A DNA stretch of 64,000 nucleotides from Albimonas sp036154955 (GTDB lineage: Bacteria; Pseudomonadota; Alphaproteobacteria; Rhodobacterales; Rhodobacteraceae): contig JAYZWL010000060.1 of the NCBI GenBank assembly GCA_036154955.1, positions 62,001 through 126,000 on the forward strand. Reading direction: 5' to 3'. Shown here piece after piece: positions 55,912 to 63,517 of the stretch. How positions within the stretch are numbered: the stretch's first letter is position 1; each line of letters begins with the position of its first letter. Position numbers and translations under genes: made by a program. The notes beneath the pieces were generated by a model that was not told where the DNA came from, searched no databases, and saw only the letters and a list, made by a program, of their open reading frames with translations.

Positions 55912-56634
55912 ATGACGGGACCCGAGATCGTGATCCTGACCGGGGCGGGGATCTCCGCCGAAAGCGGGCTGGGCACGTTCCGCGACCTGGGGGGGCTGTG
56001 GACGCAGGTGCGGCTGGAGGACGTGGCCACCCCCGAGGCCTTCGCCCGCGATCCGGACATGGTGCTGGACTTCTACAACGCCCGCCGCGCCAACGCCCGG
56101 GCCGCGGAGGCGAACGCCGCCCATCACGCCTTGGCCCGCCTGCAGGCCGCGCGGCCGGGTGAGGTGCTGATCGTGACCCAGAACGTCGACGATCTGCATG
56201 AGCGCGCGGGCGCGGCGGCGGGCGCGGACCCCGCCGACCTGATCCATATCCACGGGGAATTCGCCAAGGCGCTCTGCGCCGCCTGCGACCACCGTTGGCC
56301 CTCGGGCGAGACGCCGATGACGACGGCCTCGACCTGCCCCGCCTGCGGCGCGGCGCGGGTCCGGCCCGACGTGGTCTGGTTCGGCGAGATGCCCTACCGG
56401 ATGGAGGAGATCTACGCGGCGCTGGGCCAATGCGCGCTGTTCGTCTCCATCGGCACCTCGGGCGCGGTCTATCCCGCGGCGGGGTTCGTGGCCGAGGCGC
56501 GGGCGGCCGGCGCCGACACGCTGGAGCTGAACCTGGAGCCGTCGGAGGGCGCGACCTGGTTCCGCGACTCCCGCCACGGCAAGGCCACCGAGATCGTGCC
56601 GGCCTGGGTGGCGGAGCTGCTGGGCGGGGGCTGA
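55912..56634 (+). CDS. cobB: NAD-dependent protein deacylase (sirtuin, CobB-like)
   Basis: A 240-residue sirtuin that removes acyl groups from lysine using NAD. The NAD pocket GAGISAESGLGTFRD (11-25), TQNVDDLHERAG, catalytic His in HIHGE, and four zinc Cys (CAAC and CPAC) are intact. Tyr55 and Arg58 in FYNAR match the Y-x-x-R pair of SIRT5-type class III sirtuins, which prefer succinyl or malonyl lysine. Start ATG 55912 has GGGAGG 5 bases upstream. Confidence 0.94.
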   Translation: MTGPEIVILTGAGISAESGLGTFRDLGGLWTQVRLEDVATPEAFARDPDMVLDFYNARRANARAAEANAAHHALARLQAARPGEVLIVTQNVDDLHERAGAAAGADPADLIHIHGEFAKALCAACDHRWPSGETPMTTASTCPACGAARVRPDVVWFGEMPYRMEEIYAALGQCALFVSIGTSGAVYPAAGFVAEARAAGADTLELNLEPSEGATWFRDSRHGKATEIVPAWVAELLGGG

Positions 56635-56668
56635 CCCCCCGCCGGGGCGACGGGGGGCCGGAGGAACG

Positions 56669-56745
56669 GGGCGCCCCGGACTTGATCCGGGGCCGCGCGC
56701 AGGCGTCGAGCGACGGGAGGCCCCGGGGCGAGCCCGGGGCGCGCG
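56669..56745 (+). repeat. Dispersed inverted-repeat element, copy C
   Basis: GCGCCCCGGACTTGATCCGG left arm and GAGGCCCCGGGGCGAGCCCG right arm around a spacer containing GGCGTCGAGCGACGG. It is diverged but clearly related to the copies at 18584, 27031 and 60038. It lies between the convergent sirtuin and copper-chaperone genes. Confidence 0.75.
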
Positions 56746-56782
56746 GTCCGCGAAACGCCGAAGGCGGTCGCCGGACGGTCGC

Positions 56783-57259
56783 TCAGTCCGCCTTCTTCAT
56801 CTGGCCGTGGCTCATGCCGCCATGGCCCGCGGGGCGGTCCTGGCGTTCGTTGTCCACAGGCACGTCGACGACGACCTCGGTCCCGTCGTCGAAGAGCAGC
56901 GTCAGAGGGAAGCTCGTCCCCTGCTCCAGCGGCGCGGTCAGGCCCATCAGCATGACGTGATCGCCGCCGCGCTGCAGGGCGGCCATGCCCTGGGCCGGGA
57001 TCTCGATGGCGTCCACCTGGCGCATCCGGGCGACGCCGTCCTGCATGATGTGGGTGTGCAGCTCGGTCTTGCGGGCGACGTCGGAACGCGCCTCGACCAG
57101 CTTCACCGGCTGGGCGGAGGGGTTGCGCATCATGAAGAACACGCCCCCGACCCTGGGGTTGGAGGACCGGGCGTAGGCGTCGCTGATCTCGATATCGGCG
57201 GCGAAGGCGGGCAGGGCGGCGACGAGCGCGATGGCGGCGGCCGTAACGGTGCGGAACAT
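56783..57259 (-). CDS. Copper chaperone PCu(A)C
   Basis: A 158-residue periplasmic copper(I) carrier that helps build the CuA centre of cytochrome oxidase. Signal peptide MFRTVTAAAIALVAALPAFA; the copper motif is spread over His68/His70, Met79, His101 and Met103/105 (HTHIM, ARM, GGDHVMLM). A C-terminal tail rich in His and Met (AGHGGMSHGQMKKAD) adds a possible second metal site. It is followed downstream on the minus strand by a convergent sirtuin gene and the repeat. Confidence 0.92.
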   Translation of the reverse strand: MFRTVTAAAIALVAALPAFAADIEISDAYARSSNPRVGGVFFMMRNPSAQPVKLVEARSDVARKTELHTHIMQDGVARMRQVDAIEIPAQGMAALQRGGDHVMLMGLTAPLEQGTSFPLTLLFDDGTEVVVDVPVDNERQDRPAGHGGMSHGQMKKAD

Positions 57260-57302
57260 GGCGGGAACTCCCGTAAGTCTCTGAGATGGAATCGAATGGT
57301 CC

Positions 57303-57683
57303 TCAGGACAGGTGGGGAGGGGCGCGGGACCGTGGCCGGGGCGCGGCGCGGGCCAGGGGCGCGCGGCCCGACGGCGACCGGCGGCGCAGCCGCATCGCCG
57401 GCGCGGAGCGCGACGGCGCGCGGGCCGGCGCCGGCGTCAGGTCCATGGCCGCCAGGCAGCAGTCGAGACAGTCGAGATGGGAGACGGGGGCCGGACGGTC
57501 GGCGCCGTCCGCGCCTTCGATCCGGACCGCGCCGCCGTTGCACAGCGGCAGCGTCCAGCCTGCGGCGGCCGGCGTCGGCGCGCCGAGGCCCGCGGGCGCG
57601 GCGCGCAGCGCCACCGCCTGCAGGGACAGCAGGCCGATCAGCAGCGCGCGAAGCAACAACCCGGAGATGCCGAACCCGATCAT
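57303..57683 (-). CDS. Small exported Cys-containing protein (DUF2946-like)
   Basis: A 126-residue protein starting at ATG 57683 with a hydrophobic export segment (LLLRALLIGLLSLQAVALRA). The mature part has the Cys cluster HLDCLDCCL preceded by a single Cys, as in the DUF2946 group often found with copper or TonB genes, then a highly basic Arg/Pro/Ala tail. It lies 43 bp upstream of PCu(A)C on the same strand, so a role in copper handling is a fair inference. An in-frame ATG at 57746 would add 21 basic residues. Confidence 0.65.
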   Translation of the reverse strand: MIGFGISGLLLRALLIGLLSLQAVALRAAPAGLGAPTPAAAGWTLPLCNGGAVRIEGADGADRPAPVSHLDCLDCCLAAMDLTPAPARAPSRSAPAMRLRRRSPSGRAPLARAAPRPRSRAPPHLS

Positions 57684-57750
57684 GCCGGCGCTTCTACCCT
57701 GTCGGGGACGCGCCGGCCAGCGGCGGGGCGACGCGGACATCCGCAACGGA

Positions 57751-57785
57751 AAAACCCGGCCCGCGTCATGCGCAGGGCCGGGTTT
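57751..57785 (-). terminator. Intrinsic terminator of rpmB
   Basis: On the minus strand AAACCCGGCCC pairs with GGGCCGGGTTT around 12 bases, and TTTTTC follows. It lies 49 bp after the rpmB stop codon. Confidence 0.85.
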
Positions 57786-57833
57786 CAGCGATGTGTCAGC
57801 GATCCGCCCGGTCGGCGAAAGCGCGGAGGCGCC

Positions 57834-58121
57834 TCAGGCGGCGGTCCGGGCCTTCTCGATCTCGCGCTTGACCTTCAGGGCGCGGGCCGACAGTTCGGCG
57901 TCGCGCGCCTTGGCGAGGTAGGCGTCGAGCCCGCCGCGATGGTCGACCGACCGCAGGGTCGAGGCGGCGACGCGGAACTTGAAGCTCCGGCCCAGGGCCT
58001 CGCTCTGCAGCGTGACGTCGTTCAGGTTCGGCAGGAACCGGCGGTTGGTCTTGATGTTGGAGTGGCTCACGTTGTGGCCGGTCATCACGCCCTTGCCGGA
58101 GAGCTCGCAGCGACGGGACAT
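57834..58121 (-). CDS. rpmB: Ribosomal protein bL28
   Basis: A 95-residue large-subunit ribosomal protein. It has the family start MSRRCELSGKGVMTGHNVSHS and the conserved KTNRRFLPNL. Length matches the alphaproteobacterial form. ATG 58121 is preceded by GGGCGAAAG. The very long open frame on this strand that extends to 59942 is the antisense of the RTX gene and is not real. Confidence 0.97.
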   Translation of the reverse strand: MSRRCELSGKGVMTGHNVSHSNIKTNRRFLPNLNDVTLQSEALGRSFKFRVAASTLRSVDHRGGLDAYLAKARDAELSARALKVKREIEKARTAA

Positions 58122-58490
58122 ATCTTTCGCCCTTCGGGTTGGTGTTCGCAACGGAATGGCGCGCCAGCCGGGTGACGGCACGGCGCACCGGAATTCGAGG
58201 CGCCTCCCATAGCGAGTCGCGCCCCTTCCGTCAACACGGCCCGGGCGAAACCGGGCGCGGGCCCCCGCCGATGACCCCGTGATGACCCCCCGATGCCCCC
58301 CCGATGACCGCGGCGCCTGCGCCACGGAGCGTTCGACTCGGTTAAGGAATCGCCCGCAAACGCTTGCGCCGCGGGAAGCTTTCCGCCTTTCGTGGGCGGC
58401 GACGCGCGGCGCGGGGGCTTCTTTCCCGACCCCGCGCGCCGGCGGCCTCCCGCGTCGCCGCCGCGGTGACAGCGAGGAGTGTGGCGTAGA
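58122..58490. other. Divergent gap between rpmB and the RTX protease (369 bp)
   Basis: It holds both promoters. At 58269-58309 four near-repeats of a 10-11 bp unit (GATGACCCC-like) run in tandem. A near-perfect 16-bp palindrome GCGGGAAGCTTTCCGC lies at 58371-58386, about 105 bp before the protease start. No gene is visible. Confidence 0.5.
58269..58309. repeat. Short imperfect tandem repeat
   Basis: Four consecutive copies of a GATGMCCCCC-like unit of 10-11 bp. Such arrays can vary in copy number by slippage and may affect the promoter that lies further downstream. Confidence 0.5.
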
Positions 58491-59981
58491 ATGGTCCTGC
58501 AGAACTTCCCCGAAGAGTCCCAGGCGCTCGCTTCGATCGACTGGGGAACCCAGCTCGACGACGCGGTGGTCGCCGGCGGCGTGGTCCGCATCAAGTTCCT
58601 GCAGGGGGACGGCCGCACCGCCTGGACGAACTACGAGATCAGGCGGGTGATGGCGGCGCTGGAGGAGTTCTCCGACGTCATCGACATCGAATTCCGCAAG
58701 GTGAACAACCCCGACAAGGCGGATTTCCGGGTCGACAAGTTCGCCGACCGCGACGACCCCACGCTCGGCTTCATGAACCCGCCGGGGGAGGAGCTGGAGG
58801 GCTACGGGTCGTTCAACGCGCTCGGCGCCGGGTGGGATTCGAAGAAGGAGCGGGGCTCGACGCTGGAGAAGGGCGGCTACGCCTTCTACACGCTGGTCCA
58901 TGAGTTCGGGCACGCGCTGGGCCTGGCGCATCCGCATGACAACGGCGGCGAGTCCGACGTGATGATCGGCGTGGAGAACACGGACGACATCGGGACCTGG
59001 GGGCTCAACCAGGCCGTCTACACGATGATGAGCTACAACAGCGGCCTGACGACGGGCGAGGGCGCGACCACCTACCGGTTCTGGACCTACGGCCACCAGT
59101 CGGGCCCGGCGGCGATGGACATCGCCGCGCTGCAGATGAAATACGGCGCGAACCTGACCTTCGCCTCGGGCGACGACGTCTACATCCTGCCCGATCAGAA
59201 CCAGCGCGGAACCTATTGGGAAGCCATCTGGGACACCGGCGGTTTCGACGAGATCCGCTATGCGGGCCAGCGCCCGGCGCTGATCGACCTGCGCGCGGCG
59301 ACGCTGACCGACAATCCCGGCGGCGGCGGCTTCATCAGCCAGTCGGAGCCCGCGCGCGGCGGGCTCACCATCGCCTACAACGTGGAGATCGAGGCCGCGA
59401 CCGGCGGGTCGGGCGACGACATGATCCGCGGCAACGCGCTGGACAACGTGCTGAAGGGGCGCGCGGCCAACGACCGGCTGTTGGGCGGGGCCGGGGACGA
59501 CCTGCTCAAGGGCGATGCGGGGCATGACGCGCTGCTCGGCGGGTTGGGCGAGGACGTGCTGCGCGGCGGCAAGGGGAACGACGCGCTGGAAGGCGGGCGC
59601 GGCGCGGACCGGCTGCGCGGCGACGCGGGCGCCGATTCCCTGAAGGGCGGCGGCGGGGCCGACCGCCTGATGGGCGGGGCCGGCGACGACGCGCTGATGG
59701 GCGGCAGGGGCGACGACCTGCTGATCGGCGGCGGCGGGAACGACCGGCTGGCGGGCGGCGCGGGGGCCGATGCGTTCCTGTTCCGCCTCGGCGACGGGGC
59801 CGGACGCGACGTGATCGCGGATTTCGAGACCGGGCTCGACGTGATCGAGCTGTCCGGCCTGACCGCCGACTTTTCCCGCGCCCGCTTCGGCGCGGTGCTC
59901 ACCCTGGTCGAGACCGGCGGCGAGATCGAGGTGCGCAGCCATGAGGGCGGCCCGATCGCCGAGGACGACCTCTTCGCCTGA
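58491..59981 (+). CDS. Serralysin-like RTX metalloprotease
   Basis: A 496-residue secreted protease of the M10B group. The zinc site HEFGHALGLAHPHD has His137, Glu138, His141 and His147, and the Met-turn MMSYN follows. The linker GPAAMDIAALQMKYGAN leads to about nine glycine-rich calcium-binding RTX nonapeptides (GGAGDDLL, GGRGDDLLIGG and the like, residues about 305-420). The end domain DVIADFETGLDVIELSGL matches type I secretion signals of RTX proteins. There is no N-terminal signal peptide and no long propeptide. No type I secretion genes are in this window. ATG 58491 follows GAGGAG at 11 bases; a GTG at 58479 is possible. Confidence 0.93.
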   Translation: MVLQNFPEESQALASIDWGTQLDDAVVAGGVVRIKFLQGDGRTAWTNYEIRRVMAALEEFSDVIDIEFRKVNNPDKADFRVDKFADRDDPTLGFMNPPGEELEGYGSFNALGAGWDSKKERGSTLEKGGYAFYTLVHEFGHALGLAHPHDNGGESDVMIGVENTDDIGTWGLNQAVYTMMSYNSGLTTGEGATTYRFWTYGHQSGPAAMDIAALQMKYGANLTFASGDDVYILPDQNQRGTYWEAIWDTGGFDEIRYAGQRPALIDLRAATLTDNPGGGGFISQSEPARGGLTIAYNVEIEAATGGSGDDMIRGNALDNVLKGRAANDRLLGGAGDDLLKGDAGHDALLGGLGEDVLRGGKGNDALEGGRGADRLRGDAGADSLKGGGGADRLMGGAGDDALMGGRGDDLLIGGGGNDRLAGGAGADAFLFRLGDGAGRDVIADFETGLDVIELSGLTADFSRARFGAVLTLVETGGEIEVRSHEGGPIAEDDLFA

Positions 59982-60037
59982 CCTTTCGCGGACAACCGCA
60001 AGCCGTTCGATACGGTCGGAGCGCGGCCGCGCCGGTC

Positions 60038-60114
60038 GGGCGCCCCGGGATTGACCCGGGGCCTCGTGCGGGCGGCTGCGTCGAGAGGCCCCGGTTCGAC
60101 CCCGGGGCGCGCGC
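60038..60114 (+). repeat. Dispersed inverted-repeat element, copy D
   Basis: The best preserved copy in this orientation: left arm GCGCCCCGGGATTGACCCGG, spacer CTCGTGCGGGCGGCTGCGTC, right arm GAGGCCCCGGTTCGACCCCG. It lies between the convergent RTX protease and meaB genes. Confidence 0.8.
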
Positions 60115-60129
60115 CCTCGCCGGCTCCGC

Positions 60130-61200
60130 TCAGGTCTCGTCGCCGGTCAGGCCGAAGGCGGCCAGCGCCTGGGCGGCCGCGATCTGGGGGGCCGCGTCGC
60201 CCTCGCCCACCGCCTGCTCCAGCGCCGGCCAGATCGCGGCGACCTCCGGCGTGCGGCGGAAGCGGCGCAGCAGGCGCTCCTCCACCTCGGCGCGGAACCA
60301 GGTCACGTTCTGCTGGCGGCGCTTCGCGTCCCGCACGCCGGTTTCGCGCCGCCATGCGTCCAGCTTCGCGATCTCCTCCCACGCCTTCTCCATCCCCGCC
60401 TCCTCCAGAGCGGAGACGGCGAGCGCCTTGGGGAAGCCCTCGGGATCCTGGCCGCGCTTGCGCAGCAGATGCAGGGCGCCGGCGTAGTCGGCGCGGGTCC
60501 GCTCCGCCGTGGTCTTGAGGTCGCCGTCGGCCTTGTTCACCAGGATCATGTCGCAGATCTCCATGATCCCGCGCTTGACCCCCTGAAGCTCGTCGCCCCC
60601 GGCGGGCGCGAGCAGCAGCAGGAAGATGTCGGTCATGTCGGCGACCATGGTCTCCGACTGGCCGACGCCCACCGTCTCCACCAGCACCAGGTCGAAGCCC
60701 GCGGCCTCGCACAGCAGGATCGCCTCGCGCGTCCTGCGCGCGACGCCGCCCAATGTGGCGCCGGAGGGCGAGGGCCGGATGAAGGCGTTGGGATGGCGGG
60801 ACAGATGCTCCATCCGCGTCTTGTCGCCGAGGATCGAGCCTCCGTTGCGCGAGCTCGACGGGTCCACCGCCAGCACCGCGATGCGGCGCCCCTGGTCGGC
60901 GAGCCGCACCCCGAAGCTTTCGATGAAGGTGGATTTGCCCACCCCCGGCGTGCCCGACAGGCCCAGCCGCACCGCGTCGCGGGGGGCGGCGTGCAGGCGG
61001 CGGACCAGGGCGGCCGCGGCGCGGCGATGGTCGGCCCGGGTCGACTCGATCAGCGTGATTCCCCGCGCCAGCGCCCGCCGGTCGCCCTGCGCCAGCCGCG
61101 CGGCCAGGTCCTCGGCCAGCGCCTCGGCCTTCGGATCGGTTTCAGGGTCCGGGATCGGGGATGCCGTGTGGGATTGGGTCAAATGCCAGCTTCCTGCCAT
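60130..61200 (-). CDS. meaB: Methylmalonyl-CoA mutase-associated GTPase MeaB
   Basis: A 356-residue G-protein chaperone that loads and protects adenosylcobalamin in methylmalonyl-CoA mutase. P-loop GTPGVGKS is at 83-90, with VDPSSSRNGGSILGDKTRM, VETVGVGQSE and NKAD typical of the family. The mutase genes are not adjacent. ATG 61200 is weakly preceded by a Shine-Dalgarno; a TTG nearby is an alternative. Confidence 0.94.
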   Translation of the reverse strand: MAGSWHLTQSHTASPIPDPETDPKAEALAEDLAARLAQGDRRALARGITLIESTRADHRRAAAALVRRLHAAPRDAVRLGLSGTPGVGKSTFIESFGVRLADQGRRIAVLAVDPSSSRNGGSILGDKTRMEHLSRHPNAFIRPSPSGATLGGVARRTREAILLCEAAGFDLVLVETVGVGQSETMVADMTDIFLLLLAPAGGDELQGVKRGIMEICDMILVNKADGDLKTTAERTRADYAGALHLLRKRGQDPEGFPKALAVSALEEAGMEKAWEEIAKLDAWRRETGVRDAKRRQQNVTWFRAEVEERLLRRFRRTPEVAAIWPALEQAVGEGDAAPQIAAAQALAAFGLTGDET

Positions 61201-61352
61201 CAATTCCGCGCGAGCGCCGCCGGAGCGCCCTCGTTCCGCCCGTGTCTAGCGCGGATATGACGACAGTCGGAAGCCCCCCCGCCCGACGCGGACGATCGGT
61301 CTCCCCCCACGGGGCCGCCGTCCGCGCGGACGATCACAGAGGAGGAAGGCGC

Positions 61353-61742
61353 ATGACGAACGACGGGGACGACATCGCGGGCCGCATCCGGCGGCCGCTG
61401 CCGGTCAAGAGCCGGTCCGGACTGGCCACCGCCGCCCTGACCCTGGGCCTCACCGCCATCGGGGCCATCGGCCTGCCCTTCGCGCAATACGCCGATGCGC
61501 AGGCGGCGCGGATGCAGGGCCCGGGCGTGGTCCAGATCCGGTTCGACGAGGTGTCCGGCGCCAAGCTGCGGCTGCATGTCGAGCTGCGCCGGGGCGCCGC
61601 CGCCCCGGCCGTGGCGCCCGATTGCGGCGCGCCGGAGGCCGAGGTCTGCGCGCGGCCCATCGTGCTTCGGCGGGGCGACGCCCTGCCCTGGGCCGCCCCC
61701 GAAAGCGTCGCCGACCGCGCGCCGTCGCAGCGCAGCCTGTAA
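61353..61742 (+). CDS. Unrecognised single-membrane-segment protein
   Basis: A 129-residue protein with a basic N-terminus (RIRRPLPVKSR) and one membrane segment (SGLATAALTLGLTAIGAIGLPFA, residues 23-45), then a periplasmic-like domain of about 80 residues with two Cys (APDCGAPEAEVCARP). An excellent AGGAGGAAGG lies just before the ATG, which supports expression. I do not know the family. Confidence 0.7.
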   Translation: MTNDGDDIAGRIRRPLPVKSRSGLATAALTLGLTAIGAIGLPFAQYADAQAARMQGPGVVQIRFDEVSGAKLRLHVELRRGAAAPAVAPDCGAPEAEVCARPIVLRRGDALPWAAPESVADRAPSQRSL

Positions 61743-61751
61743 GGGCCGCGG

Positions 61752-62132
61752 TCAGGCCGCGTCGTCCGGAGGGTCCAGGGGCGTGTAGCCCTCGGGCCGG
61801 AAGCGCGGCGTGCACAGGCACAGGAACGCCAGGTCCCCGGGCCCGGGATTGCGCGCCCGCTGCGGCGTGCCCGCGGGGATCAGCGCCGCGTCGCCGACGC
61901 GGATCGGTGACCAGCGGCCGGCAAGCTCGATCTCGCCCGCGCCCTCGGTGACGATGTAGCGTTCGGCCACGTCCAGCGCGTGCAGCTCCGTGGTCACGCC
62001 TGGGGGCACGCGGGCCTCGGCCAGCGAGGTCGCGGGCTCCGCCGGATCGTTGAGCAATTCGCGGATCACGCAGCGCTCCCGCGTCTCGAAGGGCGCGGAG
62101 GCGGCGGCGGGCAGGAGACGGGGTCCGGTCAT
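61752..62132 (-). CDS. Cupin domain protein
   Basis: A 126-residue small beta-barrel protein. The cupin motifs are reduced but visible: LHALDVAERYIVTEGAGEIEL (with one His and one Glu) and VGDAALIPAGTPQRARN. It may bind a metal or a small ligand; the function is unknown. It is divergent from mtnA. Confidence 0.8.
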   Translation of the reverse strand: MTGPRLLPAAASAPFETRERCVIRELLNDPAEPATSLAEARVPPGVTTELHALDVAERYIVTEGAGEIELAGRWSPIRVGDAALIPAGTPQRARNPGPGDLAFLCLCTPRFRPEGYTPLDPPDDAA

Positions 62133-62255
62133 CGGCTCAGGCTAGGCGCCCTTGCGGCGCAGGGGAAGGCCCTGCGCGCCTCTCCCCGCATTGACCGTCG
62201 CGGCGGGACGGGTAGGGTCGCCCCCATCCTTTCCGGCGATGCAGGAGACCCGGCC

Positions 62256-63353
62256 ATGAAGATCGACGGCGCGCCCTACCGCACCATCTGGCCGGCCGAG
62301 GACGGGCGGGCGGTGGAGATCCTCGACCAGACCCTGTTCCCCCATCGGTTCGAGGTGCTGCGGCTCTCGGGTCTCGACCAGGCCGCGCACGCGATCCGGG
62401 TCATGCAGGTGCGCGGCGCGCCGCTGATCGGGGCGACGGCGGCCTACGGCGTGGCGCTGGCGATGCGGGCCGACGCCTCGGACGCGGGGCTCGCCGCCGC
62501 CTGCGCGACGCTGCTCGCCACCCGCCCGACCGCGGTGAACCTGCACTGGGCGCTGGAGCGGATGAAGGCGCATCTCGCCCCCCTGCCCGCCGCCGCCCGC
62601 GCCGAGGCCGCCTGGGCCGAGGCCGCCGCGCTTTGCGACGAGGACGTGGCGATCAACGCCGCCATCGGCGACCACGGGCTGGAGATCCTGCGCGGCATCG
62701 CCGCGAAGAAACCGGCGGGGGAGCCGGTGCGCGTGCTCACCCATTGCAACGCCGGCTGGCTGGCGACCGTGGACTGGGGCACGGCGACGGCGCCGATCTA
62801 CAAGGCCCATGACGCCGGGATCCCGGTCGAGGTCTGGGTGGACGAGACCCGGCCCCGCAATCAGGGCGCCTTCCTCACCGCCTGGGAGCTGGGCCGCCAC
62901 GGCGTGCCGCACAAGGTGATCGTGGACAACGCCGGCGGCCACCTGATGCAGCGCGGGCTGGTGGACATGGTGATCGTGGGCACCGACCGCACCACCGCGC
63001 GCGGCGACGTGTGCAACAAGATCGGCACCTATCTCAAGGCGCTGGCGGCCCATGACAACGGGGTGCCGTTCTACGTGGCCCTGCCCTCGCCGACGCTGGA
63101 TTTCTCGGTCGAGGACGGGTTCGACATCCCCATCGAAAGCCGCTCGGGCCGGGAGGTGACGCATCTGCCGGGGCTGGCCGCCTCGGGCCAGGTGGAGGAG
63201 GTGCGGCTGACGCCCGAGGGGTCGGAGGGCGAGAACCCGGCCTTCGACGTGACCCCGGCGCGGCTGGTGACGGCGCTGATCACCGAGCGGGGCGTCTGCC
63301 CCGCGACGCGCGAGGGCATCGCGGGCCTGTTCCCCGACCGCGCCGCGGCCTGA
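62256..63353 (+). CDS. mtnA: S-methyl-5-thioribose-1-phosphate isomerase
   Basis: A 365-residue isomerase of the methionine-salvage pathway (aldose to ketose conversion of methylthioribose-1-phosphate). Catalytic Cys164 sits in LTHCNAGWLATVDWGTA and Asp244 in VGTDRTTARGDVCNKIGT. Other salvage genes are not in the window. The same fold also acts on 5-deoxyribose-1-phosphate, so a broader role is possible. ATG 62256 has GCAGGAG 8 bases upstream. Confidence 0.93.
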   Translation: MKIDGAPYRTIWPAEDGRAVEILDQTLFPHRFEVLRLSGLDQAAHAIRVMQVRGAPLIGATAAYGVALAMRADASDAGLAAACATLLATRPTAVNLHWALERMKAHLAPLPAAARAEAAWAEAAALCDEDVAINAAIGDHGLEILRGIAAKKPAGEPVRVLTHCNAGWLATVDWGTATAPIYKAHDAGIPVEVWVDETRPRNQGAFLTAWELGRHGVPHKVIVDNAGGHLMQRGLVDMVIVGTDRTTARGDVCNKIGTYLKALAAHDNGVPFYVALPSPTLDFSVEDGFDIPIESRSGREVTHLPGLAASGQVEEVRLTPEGSEGENPAFDVTPARLVTALITERGVCPATREGIAGLFPDRAAA

Positions 63354-63517
63354 GGGCGCAGAGCCGCGCGACGGCTGGCCCGAGGACGGCCCCGCGGCGC
63401 CCGCGCGGCGCGGGATCCGGGCGCCGGGCGGCGCCGCCGCGGACCGGCGCGGATTGCGCTTTCCGAAGGGGCGTGGCGGCTGATATGGCGAGGACCGCCC
63501 GAACAGGAGACCCCGCC
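63354..63517. other. mtnA - PaiB-like gene spacer
   Basis: A 164-bp GC-rich gap. No terminator with a T-run or clear promoter can be named. Confidence 0.3.

Noticed and set aside
58269..58309. CRISPR array
   Set aside because: The repeat unit is only 10-11 bp with no spacers.
58122..59942. N-terminal extension of rpmB into a 702-residue frame
   Set aside because: bL28 is complete at 95 residues, and the extension is the antisense of the RTX protease.
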